Source: G965212005 sp965212005
GTDB lineage: Bacteria > Pseudomonadota > Gammaproteobacteria > Porifericomitales > Porifericomitaceae
DNA: 64,000 nucleotides
Direction: 5' to 3'
Assembly (NCBI GenBank): GCA_965212005.1
Contig: OZ243038.1
Coordinates: 2,356,001-2,420,000 of the forward strand
A model generated the notes under the pieces. The model searched no databases. It was given only the letters and a program-made list of their open reading frames with translations, and was not told the DNA's origin. Below, piece after piece: positions 1 to 8,668 of this stretch. The position numbers and the translations under genes were made by a program. Position 1 is the first letter of the stretch; the number at the start of each line of letters is the position of its first letter.

Positions 1-139
1 AGGACGCGCCGCGGCACCAGGCTGGGCATGCAGGGAAAGACTTGGGGCCGGTCGGGTGCGCAGGGATAAGCGCGACGGCACCCGCTGCCGCCGGCGCCGG
101 ATTTCCCCGGTGACTGCCCGGGCCCGCGGCACAGACGTT

Positions 140-1843
140 TTAGCCGGCCAGTGAGCGTTTAGGGGAGCGTTTAGGGGAGCACTGCGTACCGAGCATCTCC
201 CTGGCGTGCTCCAGGCTTTTGCGCGTGATCCGCAAGCCGCCCAGCATGCGGGCGATTTCATGCACGCGCTGCTCCGGATCGAGTTCGCGCACGCGGATCC
301 TGCTGTGCCCGTTGGCGGGTTCCTTGCTCACGTGCAGGTGCTGGTGTGCCTGGGAAGCCACTTGGGGCAGGTGGGTCACGCAAAGCACCTGGTGGCGTTG
401 CGCTAACTCCCGCAGCAATTGGCCGACTAATTCCGCTATGCCGCCGCTGACGCCATTGTCTACCTCGTCGAAGATCAGCGTGCCCAGATTCTTGCGCTTT
501 CCGCCGCAACTGTGCGCGGCCAGGCAGATGCGCGACAATTCGCCGCCGGAAGCTGTTTTGCTCAGCAGGCAGGGTGGCATGCCGGGGTTGATGCTGACCA
601 GGAATTCAACCTGGTCCATGCCCTCGCGGCGCGGCGGCCCGTCATTGATGCGCGTAAGCCGAACTTCCAGCCGTGCGCCGGGCATGCCCAGGCGCTGCAG
701 CCAGGTGCTGATCTCCTCTCCCAGGCGCCGTGCACACAAAGCGCGCTTGCTGCTCAACTGGTCGGCGAGCTGATGGTATTGCTCCCGTTCCCGCTGCAGC
801 TTGTGTTCCAACTCGGTGTGCCGGACGCCGGACTGCTGCAACCTGTCCAGTTCCTGCTCCAGGCTTTCCAGTCGGTTGGGTAACTGCTCGGTTCGCACCT
901 GGTGCTTGCGTGCCAGGTCGTGCAGGGCGTCCAGCCGTTGTTCCACCCTGGGCAGCCGCTCCGGGTCCAGCGGCAGCGTTTCGGCGTAGCGCCGCAGTGC
1001 CGTTGCCGTCTCCTCGGCCTGCAGCGCCGCTTCCTGCAGCAGTTCCCGGCTGTTGCCAACGGTCGCGTCCAGCCTCTGCGCTTCCTGCAATTCCTGTACC
1101 AGCCGGTGCAGCAAGCTAGCCGCTCCGTCTTCGCCGTCCAGCGCCTGCTGCACTCGAGCACAGATTTCCAGCAGGCGGCGGGCATGCGTCAGCCGGGCGA
1201 ACTCCTCCTCAAGCTGGGCGACTTCTCCCGGCTGACAGCACATGGCTCGCAGTTCTTCGACCTGGTAGCGCAGCAGCGCGCAACGCTGCTCTGAGGCAGA
1301 GTCCGTGTGGCCCAGCGCCTGCAGTTCGCGCTGCAGCGCCGTCAGCTGCTGCCAGCAATGCTGTAGTTCTGCCTGCAGCTTGGCGTAATTTCCATGGGAA
1401 TCCAGCAGTTCGCGCTGCTGCTCGCCGGAGCGCAGGCCCTGTTGCGTGTGTTGGCCCTGAATTTCCACCAGGCTGTCTCCAATCCGGCGCAGCCATTGCA
1501 GCGGCATCGGGCTGCCGTTGATGTAGCTGCGCGAGCGTCCCGCTTCTGCGCTGATGACCCGGCGCAGAATGAGCGCTTCCCCGGGTTCCAGTTCCAGTTC
1601 CCCGTGCAGGATCTGCCGGCAGCGCTCCGGCAGCGGGGCAATACAGGCGTTAATCTCCGTCTTGGCGGAGCCGGGTCGGATGTTGCCGCTGTCTGCCCTG
1701 GAGCCCAGCGCCAATCCGAGCGCGCCCAGCAGGATGGATTTGCCCGCTCCGGTCTCGCCGGTGAATACCGTCAGCCCTTGCCGTAACTCCAACTCCAGCA
1801 CGTCGATCAGGGCATAATCCCGGATCTGCAGTGCCTTCAGCAT
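140..1843 (-). CDS. recN: DNA repair protein RecN (SMC-like ATPase)
   Basis: RecN is a cytoplasmic SMC-like ATPase recruited to double-strand breaks in recombinational repair. The N-terminus carries a Walker A motif GETGAGKS (about residues 30-37). A long glutamine/leucine/arginine-rich coiled-coil middle follows, then an ABC signature (TASGGELSR) and Walker B (LIFDEVDNGVSGG) near the C-terminus. I chose the ATG at 1843 (MLKALQIRDYAL), which matches the usual RecN N-terminus and gives 567 residues, a normal length. An in-frame ATG at 1858 is also possible. The start overlaps the nadK stop by 7 bp, so the two genes are probably co-transcribed and translationally coupled. The last residues come from a small direct repeat (SPKRSPKR). 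Confidence 0.95.
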   Translation of the reverse strand: MLKALQIRDYALIDVLELELRQGLTVFTGETGAGKSILLGALGLALGSRADSGNIRPGSAKTEINACIAPLPERCRQILHGELELEPGEALILRRVISAEAGRSRSYINGSPMPLQWLRRIGDSLVEIQGQHTQQGLRSGEQQRELLDSHGNYAKLQAELQHCWQQLTALQRELQALGHTDSASEQRCALLRYQVEELRAMCCQPGEVAQLEEEFARLTHARRLLEICARVQQALDGEDGAASLLHRLVQELQEAQRLDATVGNSRELLQEAALQAEETATALRRYAETLPLDPERLPRVEQRLDALHDLARKHQVRTEQLPNRLESLEQELDRLQQSGVRHTELEHKLQREREQYHQLADQLSSKRALCARRLGEEISTWLQRLGMPGARLEVRLTRINDGPPRREGMDQVEFLVSINPGMPPCLLSKTASGGELSRICLAAHSCGGKRKNLGTLIFDEVDNGVSGGIAELVGQLLRELAQRHQVLCVTHLPQVASQAHQHLHVSKEPANGHSRIRVRELDPEQRVHEIARMLGGLRITRKSLEHAREMLGTQCSPKRSPKRSLAG

Positions 1844-2694
1844 AATTCCTGGCTCCATTGCAGCTTGGAGCGCAGCAGGCTGAAGTGCTCATAATCGGCC
1901 GGGTGGATCAGGTACAGGCGCCGTTCATGTTTGCGGATCTGTACCCGGTCCCCGGGGATCAGTTCTTGTATGATGTGCCCGTCGCAGCATAGTCCGGCGT
2001 GGTCCGGTCCGTTCGGGCTGATGAGCACCTCTATCTGGCACTCGGCGTGGATGACCAGTGGCCGCTTGCTGAAGGTATGCGGGCAGATCGGCACCAACGC
2101 CAATACTTCCAGCGATGGAGATAAAATGGGGCCGCCGCAAGCCAGCGAGTAGCCGGTGGAGCCGGTGGGTGTGGTGACCAGGACGCCGTCTCCACGCTGG
2201 CGATGTACGAAGCGCCCGTCTATTCGGGTTTCAAATTCAGCCAGGCGTGCGATGTTCCATTTCTGCAGCGCCACGTCATTGACGGCCACTCCTTTGTACA
2301 GTGGTTTGCCGTCTCTTTCCAGTTGGTATTCCAGCATGAGCCGCCATTCTTCCTGGTAATGCCCGGATAGCATGGCGTCCAGATGCGGCAGCAGTTGTGC
2401 CGGCGGCACGTCCGCCAGAAAACCAATACGTCCCATATTGATGCCAAGCAGCGGCACGCCGTGCGGAGCAAGCTGCCGGGCGGCCGCCAGCATGGTGCCG
2501 TCTCCGCCGATGACTACGCCCAACTCGCAGCCTTGCAGTGCCTCTTCCGGCGCGGGCTCTTGCCCAAGCGCCTGCGCGCATATCGGGTCTACAAAGATCC
2601 CGGTACCGCGCTGCCGCAGGAAGGAAACTACCTGGTGCAGGATCGAATGAAGCTGCTGATCCTGCTTGGCGATGATCGCTACTTTGTTGAACAC
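1837..2694 (-). CDS. nadK: NAD kinase
   Basis: NadK phosphorylates NAD to NADP with ATP or polyphosphate in the cytoplasm. The diagnostic GGDGT motif (VVIGGDGTMLAAAR), the NDVAL segment and the glycine-rich TPTGSTGYSLACGGP block are all present and in order. The open frame extends upstream to 2919, but that extension looks like non-coding arginine/proline-rich translation. Homology to the family begins at FNKVAIIAKQ, so I place the start at the GTG at 2694, giving 285 residues. The start is uncertain because the AGGA sequence directly abuts the GTG instead of being spaced from it. nadK lies upstream of recN and overlaps it by a few bases, an arrangement common in gammaproteobacteria. Confidence 0.93.
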   Translation of the reverse strand: MFNKVAIIAKQDQQLHSILHQVVSFLRQRGTGIFVDPICAQALGQEPAPEEALQGCELGVVIGGDGTMLAAARQLAPHGVPLLGINMGRIGFLADVPPAQLLPHLDAMLSGHYQEEWRLMLEYQLERDGKPLYKGVAVNDVALQKWNIARLAEFETRIDGRFVHRQRGDGVLVTTPTGSTGYSLACGGPILSPSLEVLALVPICPHTFSKRPLVIHAECQIEVLISPNGPDHAGLCCDGHIIQELIPGDRVQIRKHERRLYLIHPADYEHFSLLRSKLQWSQELC

Positions 2695-3119
2695 TCCTAA
2701 AAATTTTCCGTTGAGCGCAGAGACACTGGGAATGGGATATATTCCAGAGTTCCGGGAGCATTGCAAGGTAGCACGGAGCGCACAGGGTGCCAAGCATGGG
2801 AGCCGCGGCATGCGCCGGCGTGTGGCCGTCGGCGCGGATTTTCCCCCGTGCCTGCGCCCGTCGCCCGGCCTGCGGGGATCGTCACAGGCCAACCGGCGCG
2901 AACCGGGCCGACAGGGCATCCCGGGCTACGGGAAAACAGTATTTTATTGATATAAAAGGGTTTTCATAGGGTTGAGTAGAGGCGGGCCAGAACCTGCGGG
3001 ACAACGCGCTACGGCTGCCGGCGGACCCGCCGATAGCTGATTTTCCACCAGCGCCCAAACATGCTAGATTTTATATAGCAGTTGACGTGGTAGTTGTAGT
3101 GGCGCAGGATCAATATCGC
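2695..3119. other. Divergent intergenic region nadK / hrcA
   Basis: This 425-bp stretch separates the divergent nadK and hrcA starts. The left two thirds is GC-rich and codes for nothing I recognise. AT-rich segments at about 2937-2970 and 3060-3080 are the likely promoter zones. The second contains the perfect dyad listed separately. No CIRCE element (TTAGCACTC-N9-GAGTGCTAA) is visible here. Confidence 0.5.
3062..3080 (+). promoter_or_regulatory. Perfect dyad TGCTA-N9-TAGCA upstream of hrcA
   Basis: TGCTA at 3062-3066 and TAGCA at 3076-3080 form a perfect inverted repeat around a 9-bp AT-rich spacer, about 40 bp before the hrcA start. The 9-bp spacer is the same as in CIRCE, the HrcA operator. 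However, the arms are in the opposite orientation to CIRCE arms, so this is not a canonical CIRCE. It may be an operator, overlap a -10 box, or be chance. Confidence 0.3.
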
Positions 3120-4169
3120 ATGACCTCTCCGGAAACTATCCTATCGGAGCGCAGCCTTTCTGTGTTTCGTTCCCTGGTGGAACACTATATCCGTGATGGT
3201 CTGCCAGTCAGTTCCCGGGCCCTGGCAGAAGACAGCCATTTTGATCTGAGCACGGCGACGATCCGCAATATCATGGCCAGTCTGGAGCGCGTGGGGCTGC
3301 TCCAGGCACCGCATACCTCTGCCGGTCGGATTCCGACGGCGAAAGGGTACCGCTTGTTCGTGGACAGTCTGCTGCAGGTGCGTCGGCCGCCGGACCACGA
3401 GCTCCGGCGCATTTACGCGGAGATGGCCGGGGAGACCGACAGGCAATTGCTGATCGAGCGTACTTGCGAACTTCTGTCCCGGATCACCCGGTTGGCCAGT
3501 GTGGTCATGCTGCCCAAAAAGCAGAGATTGACCGTGCACGCGGTGGAATTTGTCCCGCTGCAGGAAAATCAATTGCTGGTAGTGTTGGTGATGGAGGATC
3601 GCCAGGTGCTGCACCGGATTATCGATGCCCGGCGCCGCTATACGCCTGCCCGCTTGCAGCAGGCTTCCAACTATCTGAATGAATTGCTGTGTGCCTTCGA
3701 TCTGAAATCGATCCGAAAGCGCCTGCTGCAGGAGATGAAGAACACCCGCAATGACCTGGGCCGGCTCATGCAGCAGGCGGTTGAATTTGCCGAACAGGCC
3801 TACTCTTCCGCCGACGGGGGCGGGGATGATTACGTCATGTCGGGAGAGACCAACCTGATGGACCTGGCCGAATTTTGTGACGTGGACAGGCTGAAGCGGC
3901 TGTTCCAGAGCTTCCACCAGAAGCAGGATATTCTGCACCTGCTGGACCAGGCTATCCGGGTCCAGGGAGTACAAATCCTGATTGGAGATGAATCCGGCTG
4001 CAAGGAGTTTGACGATTGCAGCCTGGTGATCACCAGTTACGAGGTGGAAGGCCAGCCCGCGGGCGTACTGGGGGTGATTGGCCCGACTCGCATACCCTAC
4101 AGCCACGTGATCCCGATCGTGGACGTAACGGCGCGCCTGCTCGGCACCTCCTTGAATTCACGCCACTAG
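3120..4169 (+). CDS. hrcA: Heat-inducible transcription repressor HrcA
   Basis: HrcA represses chaperone operons by binding CIRCE operators and is kept active by GroEL. The N-terminal winged-helix region is recognisable (SERSLSVFRSLVEHYI, PVSSRALAE, ATIRNIMASLE, LLQAPHTSAGRIPTAKGYR). The GAF-like core and conserved C-terminal segment follow (ILIGDE near residue 285, GVIGPTRIPYS near residue 320). I used the ATG at 3120 (MTSPETILSERS), giving 349 residues. A GTG further upstream adds an unlikely hydrophobic leader. It heads the hrcA-grpE-dnaK-dnaJ order found in many gammaproteobacteria outside the enterics. No CIRCE is seen in front of hrcA or dnaK in this window, so its targets here are unknown. 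A groESL operon elsewhere is the expected target. Confidence 0.93.
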   Translation: MTSPETILSERSLSVFRSLVEHYIRDGLPVSSRALAEDSHFDLSTATIRNIMASLERVGLLQAPHTSAGRIPTAKGYRLFVDSLLQVRRPPDHELRRIYAEMAGETDRQLLIERTCELLSRITRLASVVMLPKKQRLTVHAVEFVPLQENQLLVVLVMEDRQVLHRIIDARRRYTPARLQQASNYLNELLCAFDLKSIRKRLLQEMKNTRNDLGRLMQQAVEFAEQAYSSADGGGDDYVMSGETNLMDLAEFCDVDRLKRLFQSFHQKQDILHLLDQAIRVQGVQILIGDESGCKEFDDCSLVITSYEVEGQPAGVLGVIGPTRIPYSHVIPIVDVTARLLGTSLNSRH

Positions 4170-4215
4170 TCATGGCTCGCCGGTGCCAGTGTCCAATCCT
4201 GAGTATTTTGTATCG

Positions 4216-5016
4216 ATGAATGACGACGAAGAACCACGTAACGATAGTCCGGAATTAAACCGGGTGCCGCGCCCGAATACCGTCTTCCCGGCGGAGCCGG
4301 CGCAGACCGCCGTCTCGGAACAGGGAGCGGAAAATTTCGCCGGGGCGCCGGAGCCGGCGGTGTCCCCGGAAGCTCCGGGGTCGCAGGAACCGGCAGCTGC
4401 CCGGGAGACAGCGGTGCCCGCGGAGTCCGCGGCAGGTAGCAGGTCCGCGGAGTCCGCCGGGGACAGGCCTTCGGCGGCCCCGCCACCGGCAGGCGCGCCG
4501 GACGCGGCGGAGCAGTCTTCCGCTGCCGCGCTGGACCAGACCATTGACCGGCTGCAGGCTGAGATCGAAACACTGAAGCTCGGCGAGGCGGATCAGCGCG
4601 ATGCCGCCCTGCGCCAGCGCGCAGAGATGGACAATCTGCGCAAGCGCACCACCCGCGATATTGAGCGTGCGCACAAGTACGCGCTGGAGAGCTTCATTCG
4701 CGATTTGCTGCCGGTGCTGGACAGTATGGAGCTTGGCGTTCAGTCCGTCAGTCACGATGACCGTGACAGCGAGGGGTGGCGCGAAGGCATGGAGCTGACC
4801 ATCAAAATGCTGCGCGATCTGCTGCAACGCTTTCAGGTGCATGCGATCGAACCGGTGGGGGTCCCGTTCGATCCCGAGTTTCACGAGGCGGTTTCAGTGC
4901 AGTCGAGGGGAAATGACGATGAGTCCAGCAGGGAGATCGTGGTCACCGTTTTACAAAAGGGCTACCTGCTGCACGAGCGCCTGATCCGACCCGCGAAGGT
5001 GGTCATTTCCCGCTGA
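4216..5016 (+). CDS. grpE: Nucleotide exchange factor GrpE
   Basis: GrpE releases ADP from DnaK and acts as a cytoplasmic dimer. The C-terminal two thirds is a typical GrpE: a long helix (RAEMDNLRKRTTRDIERAHKYA), then LLPVLDSMELGV, then a beta domain (PVGVPFDPEFHEAV) and a final VLQKGYLLHERLIRPAKV. The first 100 residues are unusually long and rich in alanine, proline, glutamate and serine. This makes the protein about 266 residues instead of roughly 200. The ATG at 4216 is the preferred start. An in-frame GTG at 4183 is possible, and neither has a clear ribosome-binding site. It lies 46 bp downstream of hrcA, so co-transcription is likely. Confidence 0.93.
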   Translation: MNDDEEPRNDSPELNRVPRPNTVFPAEPAQTAVSEQGAENFAGAPEPAVSPEAPGSQEPAAARETAVPAESAAGSRSAESAGDRPSAAPPPAGAPDAAEQSSAAALDQTIDRLQAEIETLKLGEADQRDAALRQRAEMDNLRKRTTRDIERAHKYALESFIRDLLPVLDSMELGVQSVSHDDRDSEGWREGMELTIKMLRDLLQRFQVHAIEPVGVPFDPEFHEAVSVQSRGNDDESSREIVVTVLQKGYLLHERLIRPAKVVISR

Positions 5017-5216
5017 ATTGCGTTCCTGCCCGATGCCTCGGGCGGTGCCGGGATGATACGCAAGGGCAGGGGTTTCGGTCGCTGCGTGCGGGCCCTCGGC
5101 GAGTTCCGGGATGGGTTGTCGTTCTGCACCGCAGGATGTTTGAAAATGGGCGGATACGCATTGCGGCAGGGGCAGGATCATCTGCGCCGTCCCGGTATCA
5201 GCGCCTTGCCGGGGGT

Positions 5217-5245
5217 CTTGGAAAGCGTTTTTTTGCCCCCATATA
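5217..5245 (+). promoter_or_regulatory. Sigma-32 (heat-shock) type promoter of dnaK
   Basis: CTTGGAAA at 5217-5224 and CCCCATATA at 5237-5245 match the RpoH consensus CTTGAA / CCCCATNT with 14 bp between the hexamer CTTGGA and CCCC. The element lies about 65 bp upstream of the dnaK ATG, inside the 294-bp gap after grpE. This predicts that dnaK (and dnaJ) have their own heat-shock promoter besides any read-through from hrcA-grpE. Confidence 0.8.
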
Positions 5246-5310
5246 ACAGGTGGTAGAATGCGCTTTTACCCCCCATTGCAATTAGTTACGTACAGGGTCA
5301 GGAGAATTAC

Positions 5311-7257
5311 ATGAGCAAAATTATCGGCATTGACTTGGGGACCACTAATTCTTGTGTGGCCCTGCTGGAGGGTGACCGCCCCAAGGTGATCGAGAACAGC
5401 GAAGGTTCTCGCACCACGCCTTCGGTGGTTGCCTTTATCGACGATGGCGAGGTACTGGTCGGACAGTCTGCCAAGCGCCAGTCGGTGACCAATCCGAGTC
5501 ATACTCTGTTCGCGGTCAAGCGGCTGATCGGCAGGCGCTTTAACGATAAAATGGTGCAGCGGGACATTGGCATGGTGCCCTATAAGATCCTGGCGGCGGA
5601 AAACGGCGATGCCTGGGTGGAGGCCCGGGGCAAGCGCATGGCGCCACCCGAGATTTCCGCCCGCGTGCTGATGAAAATGAAGCAATCCGCCGAAGATTAC
5701 CTGGGTGAGCCGGTGCGGGAGGCGGTGATCACGGTGCCTGCCTACTTTAACGATTCACAGCGCCAGGCAACCAAGGACGCCGGGCGCATCGCCGGCCTGG
5801 AAGTGAAGCGTATTATCAACGAGCCCACCGCCGCGTCGCTGGCGTATGGACTGGACAAAAAGCGCGGAGATTCCAAGATTGCCGTGTATGACCTGGGAGG
5901 AGGCACTTTCGACGTTTCCATTATCGAGATCGTGGAAGTGGATGGGGAACACCAGTTCGAGGTGCTCTCCACCAACGGGGATACTTTCCTGGGCGGGGAA
6001 GACTTCGATTCCCGTGTTATCGAACACCTGTGCGAAGAGTTCAAGCGCGAGCACGGCGTGGACCTGCACAGCGATCCGCTGGCGCTGCAGCGGCTCAAGG
6101 CGGACGCCGAGAAGGCCAAAATCGAGCTCTCCTCGAATCAGCAAACGGACATCAACCTGCCCTACATCACCATGGACGCCGCCGGTCCCAAGCACATGAA
6201 CATCCGCCTGACGCGGGCCAAGCTGGAGTCCCTGGTTTCGGAGCTGGTGGAGCGCACCATCGAACCCTGCAACGTCGCCTTGAAGGACGCCGGCCTGAGT
6301 GCCTCGGATATCAACGCCGTGGTCCTGGTGGGTGGTCAGACGCGCATGCCGCTGGTGCAGGAAACGGTGGAGAAGCAATTCGGACGTGCCCCCCGCCATG
6401 ACGTCAATCCCGACGAGGCGGTCGCGCTCGGTGCCGCCATTCAGGCCGGCGTGCTCGGCGGCGACATCAAAGACGTGTTGTTGCTGGACGTGACTCCGCT
6501 CTCGCTGGGCATTGAGACGCTGGGCAACGTGTTCACCAAGTTGATCGAGAAAAACACCACGATCCCGACCAAGGCGCAGCAGGTCTTTTCCACCGCCGAG
6601 GACAACCAGAGCGCGGTTACGGTCCACGTGCTGCAGGGTGAGCGTGAGTTTGCCCGGGACAACAAATCCCTGGGGCGCTTTGATCTGAGCGAGCTGCCGA
6701 TGGCACCGCGCGGTGTGCCACAAATCGAGGTCACTTTCGATATTGATGCCAACGGCATCCTGAACGTATCGGCTAAAGACAAAGCTACCAATAAGAAGCA
6801 GTCTATTGTGATCACGGCGTCCAGCGGGCTGTCCGAGGAAGACGTAAAGCGCATGATTAAGGAGGCCGAAGAGCACGCCGAGGAAGACCGGCTGGGGCGC
6901 GAACTGATCGAGACGCGCAACCGTGCGGAGGAACTCGTCTACCACGTGCGCCGGACGCTGGATGAACTCGGGAAGTCAGTGGAGGAAGGGGAGAAAAAGG
7001 AGATCAATACGGTCCTGCAGGGCTTGGAGGAGAAACTGAAGGGAGACGACAAGGCAGCCATTGAACAAGGCAGCAAGCAGCTCTCTGAACTCTCCGGGAA
7101 ACTGGCACAGCGCGTGGCCGCTGCGCGCCAGTCCGCCGCCCAGGGAAACGGATCAGAGGAGCCGGCGGCGCAAGCCGAGGCACCGCAGCCGGGACCGGGA
7201 CCCGATACCGTTGATGCAGATTTCGAGGAAATTGAGGACGATAAAAAGGGAGCCTGA
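5311..7257 (+). CDS. dnaK: Chaperone protein DnaK (Hsp70)
   Basis: DnaK is the cytoplasmic Hsp70, which binds and releases unfolded segments in an ATP cycle driven by DnaJ and GrpE. The N-terminal ATPase begins MSKIIGIDLGTTNSCVA. The signature segments IAVYDLGGGTFDVSIIEI and VVLVGGQTRMPLVQ are present. The conserved linker DVLLLDVTPLSLGIET leads into the peptide-binding domain, and a helical lid ends in the acidic tail VDADFEEIEDD. Its 648 residues are the normal size. The start has a good AGGAG ribosome-binding site 5-6 bases upstream. A sigma-32-type promoter lies just ahead. It is followed by dnaJ after a 277-bp gap. Confidence 0.98.
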   Translation: MSKIIGIDLGTTNSCVALLEGDRPKVIENSEGSRTTPSVVAFIDDGEVLVGQSAKRQSVTNPSHTLFAVKRLIGRRFNDKMVQRDIGMVPYKILAAENGDAWVEARGKRMAPPEISARVLMKMKQSAEDYLGEPVREAVITVPAYFNDSQRQATKDAGRIAGLEVKRIINEPTAASLAYGLDKKRGDSKIAVYDLGGGTFDVSIIEIVEVDGEHQFEVLSTNGDTFLGGEDFDSRVIEHLCEEFKREHGVDLHSDPLALQRLKADAEKAKIELSSNQQTDINLPYITMDAAGPKHMNIRLTRAKLESLVSELVERTIEPCNVALKDAGLSASDINAVVLVGGQTRMPLVQETVEKQFGRAPRHDVNPDEAVALGAAIQAGVLGGDIKDVLLLDVTPLSLGIETLGNVFTKLIEKNTTIPTKAQQVFSTAEDNQSAVTVHVLQGEREFARDNKSLGRFDLSELPMAPRGVPQIEVTFDIDANGILNVSAKDKATNKKQSIVITASSGLSEEDVKRMIKEAEEHAEEDRLGRELIETRNRAEELVYHVRRTLDELGKSVEEGEKKEINTVLQGLEEKLKGDDKAAIEQGSKQLSELSGKLAQRVAAARQSAAQGNGSEEPAAQAEAPQPGPGPDTVDADFEEIEDDKKGA

Positions 7258-7534
7258 ATCCTGGGCGCGCCTGGTTCTGCAATTGGCATCGCGCCGCACG
7301 TCGGTCGCTGGCCGGTTCTGGCGGGGTACCGATGGATCTGTGCCGGGGGTTGAGACCGCCCGGATTGCGCTGAACCGGCGCCGGCGCTTCCTGTTTTTGC
7401 CATCGGCGGGGGTGGGTGGTCTGCATCGCCGGCTTGGCCCTGCTGGCCGTTTGCATGCAGTTCCGGGTCCTCCCGGCCCTGACTGGGGGCCGCGGGGCCT
7501 GCCGCAGTTTTCCGGCTGATCTTTTCCCTGGCGC

Positions 7535-8668
7535 ATGCGGGATTATTACGAAGTCTTGGGGGTTTCCCGGAACGCAGGTTCGGATGAGCTCAAAAAAGCG
7601 TATCGCCGCCTGGCGATGAAATACCATCCGGATCGGAATCCGGACAACCAGGAGACCGAGGCACACTTCAAGGAGGCCAAAGAGGCCTACGACGTCTTGT
7701 CGGATGAAAGCCGCCGCGCCGCCTATGATCAATTCGGCCATGCCGGCGCGCAACAGGGCATGGGAGGCGGTCCCTCCGGTTTCAGCGGCAACGTCGGCGA
7801 TATCTTCGGTGATATCTTTGCCGATATCTTCGGCAGTGACGGTCCGATGCACGGTGCCGCCCGCAGCGTTCGCGGCACAGACCTGCGCTACCCGGTGACG
7901 ATCAGCCTGGAGGAGGCCGTGCGCGGCTGTACCTTGAACCTGCGCGTGCCCCGCAGGCGCCACTGCACCCACTGCTCCGGCACCGGAATGCTCCCCGGCA
8001 GCAAACCCCAGCACTGCGGTACCTGCGGCGGTTCCGGCAAGCTGCATCTGCAGCAGGGAATCTTTTCCATTCAGCAGACTTGCCGCCAGTGCCGCGGCAG
8101 CGGGCAGGTGATCGTTGACTCCTGTCCCCGTTGCCGGGGAGCCGGCCTGGTGCAGGAGACTAAATCCATTGAGGTGAAGCTGCCGGCGGGCGTCAGCGAT
8201 GGGGAGCATGTGCGCTTAAGCGGAATGGGCGAGGCGGGCGCACACGCAGGGCCGGTCGGCGATCTCTACATACAGATCAAGGTCCGTTCCCACTCGGTGT
8301 TTCAACGGGACGGTCCCGATTTGTACTGCGAGGTTCCAGTCAACATTGTGACGGCCTCGCTCGGCGGGGAGGTGGAAGTGCCAACCCTGGATGGGCGGGT
8401 CATGCTGCGCATTCAGTCGGGCACGCAATCGGGCCGGATTTACCGCTTGCGCGGCAAGGGAGCGAGATCCTTGCGTGCCCGGCAACTGGGTGATTTGCAC
8501 TGCCGCGTGCAGGTAGAGACTCCAGTGAATCTGAATGCCCGGCAGAAAGAGTTGCTGCGCGGCCTGGAGCCGGACCTGATGAATGAGCAGCACAGTCCCA
8601 TTTATTCCAGTTGGCTGGCCCGGATCCGCGGGTTTTTCGAGAAAATGAGCAAGGAGGCACGCAAGTGA
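7535..8668 (+). CDS. dnaJ: Chaperone protein DnaJ (Hsp40)
   Basis: DnaJ delivers substrates to DnaK and stimulates its ATPase. The J domain occupies the first 70 residues with the essential HPD at 31-33. A glycine/phenylalanine-rich linker follows (QQGMGGGPSGFSGN). The zinc-binding domain has four CxxCxGxG-type repeats (CTHCSGTG, CGTCGGSG, CRQCRGSG, CPRCRGAG). The C-terminal substrate-binding domains complete a 377-residue protein of normal size. The ATG at 7535 gives MRDYYEVLGV, slightly shorter than the E. coli N-terminus. The 277 bp between dnaK and dnaJ contain no recognisable gene. The stop overlaps the dapB start in a GTGA, so the two are translationally coupled. Confidence 0.97.
   Translation: MRDYYEVLGVSRNAGSDELKKAYRRLAMKYHPDRNPDNQETEAHFKEAKEAYDVLSDESRRAAYDQFGHAGAQQGMGGGPSGFSGNVGDIFGDIFADIFGSDGPMHGAARSVRGTDLRYPVTISLEEAVRGCTLNLRVPRRRHCTHCSGTGMLPGSKPQHCGTCGGSGKLHLQQGIFSIQQTCRQCRGSGQVIVDSCPRCRGAGLVQETKSIEVKLPAGVSDGEHVRLSGMGEAGAHAGPVGDLYIQIKVRSHSVFQRDGPDLYCEVPVNIVTASLGGEVEVPTLDGRVMLRIQSGTQSGRIYRLRGKGARSLRARQLGDLHCRVQVETPVNLNARQKELLRGLEPDLMNEQHSPIYSSWLARIRGFFEKMSKEARK

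Noticed and set aside
2695..2919. N-terminal extension of the nadK open frame to an ATG at 2919
   Set aside because: The added 75 residues are arginine/proline-rich and unlike NAD kinases. A GTG start at 2694 gives the family length.
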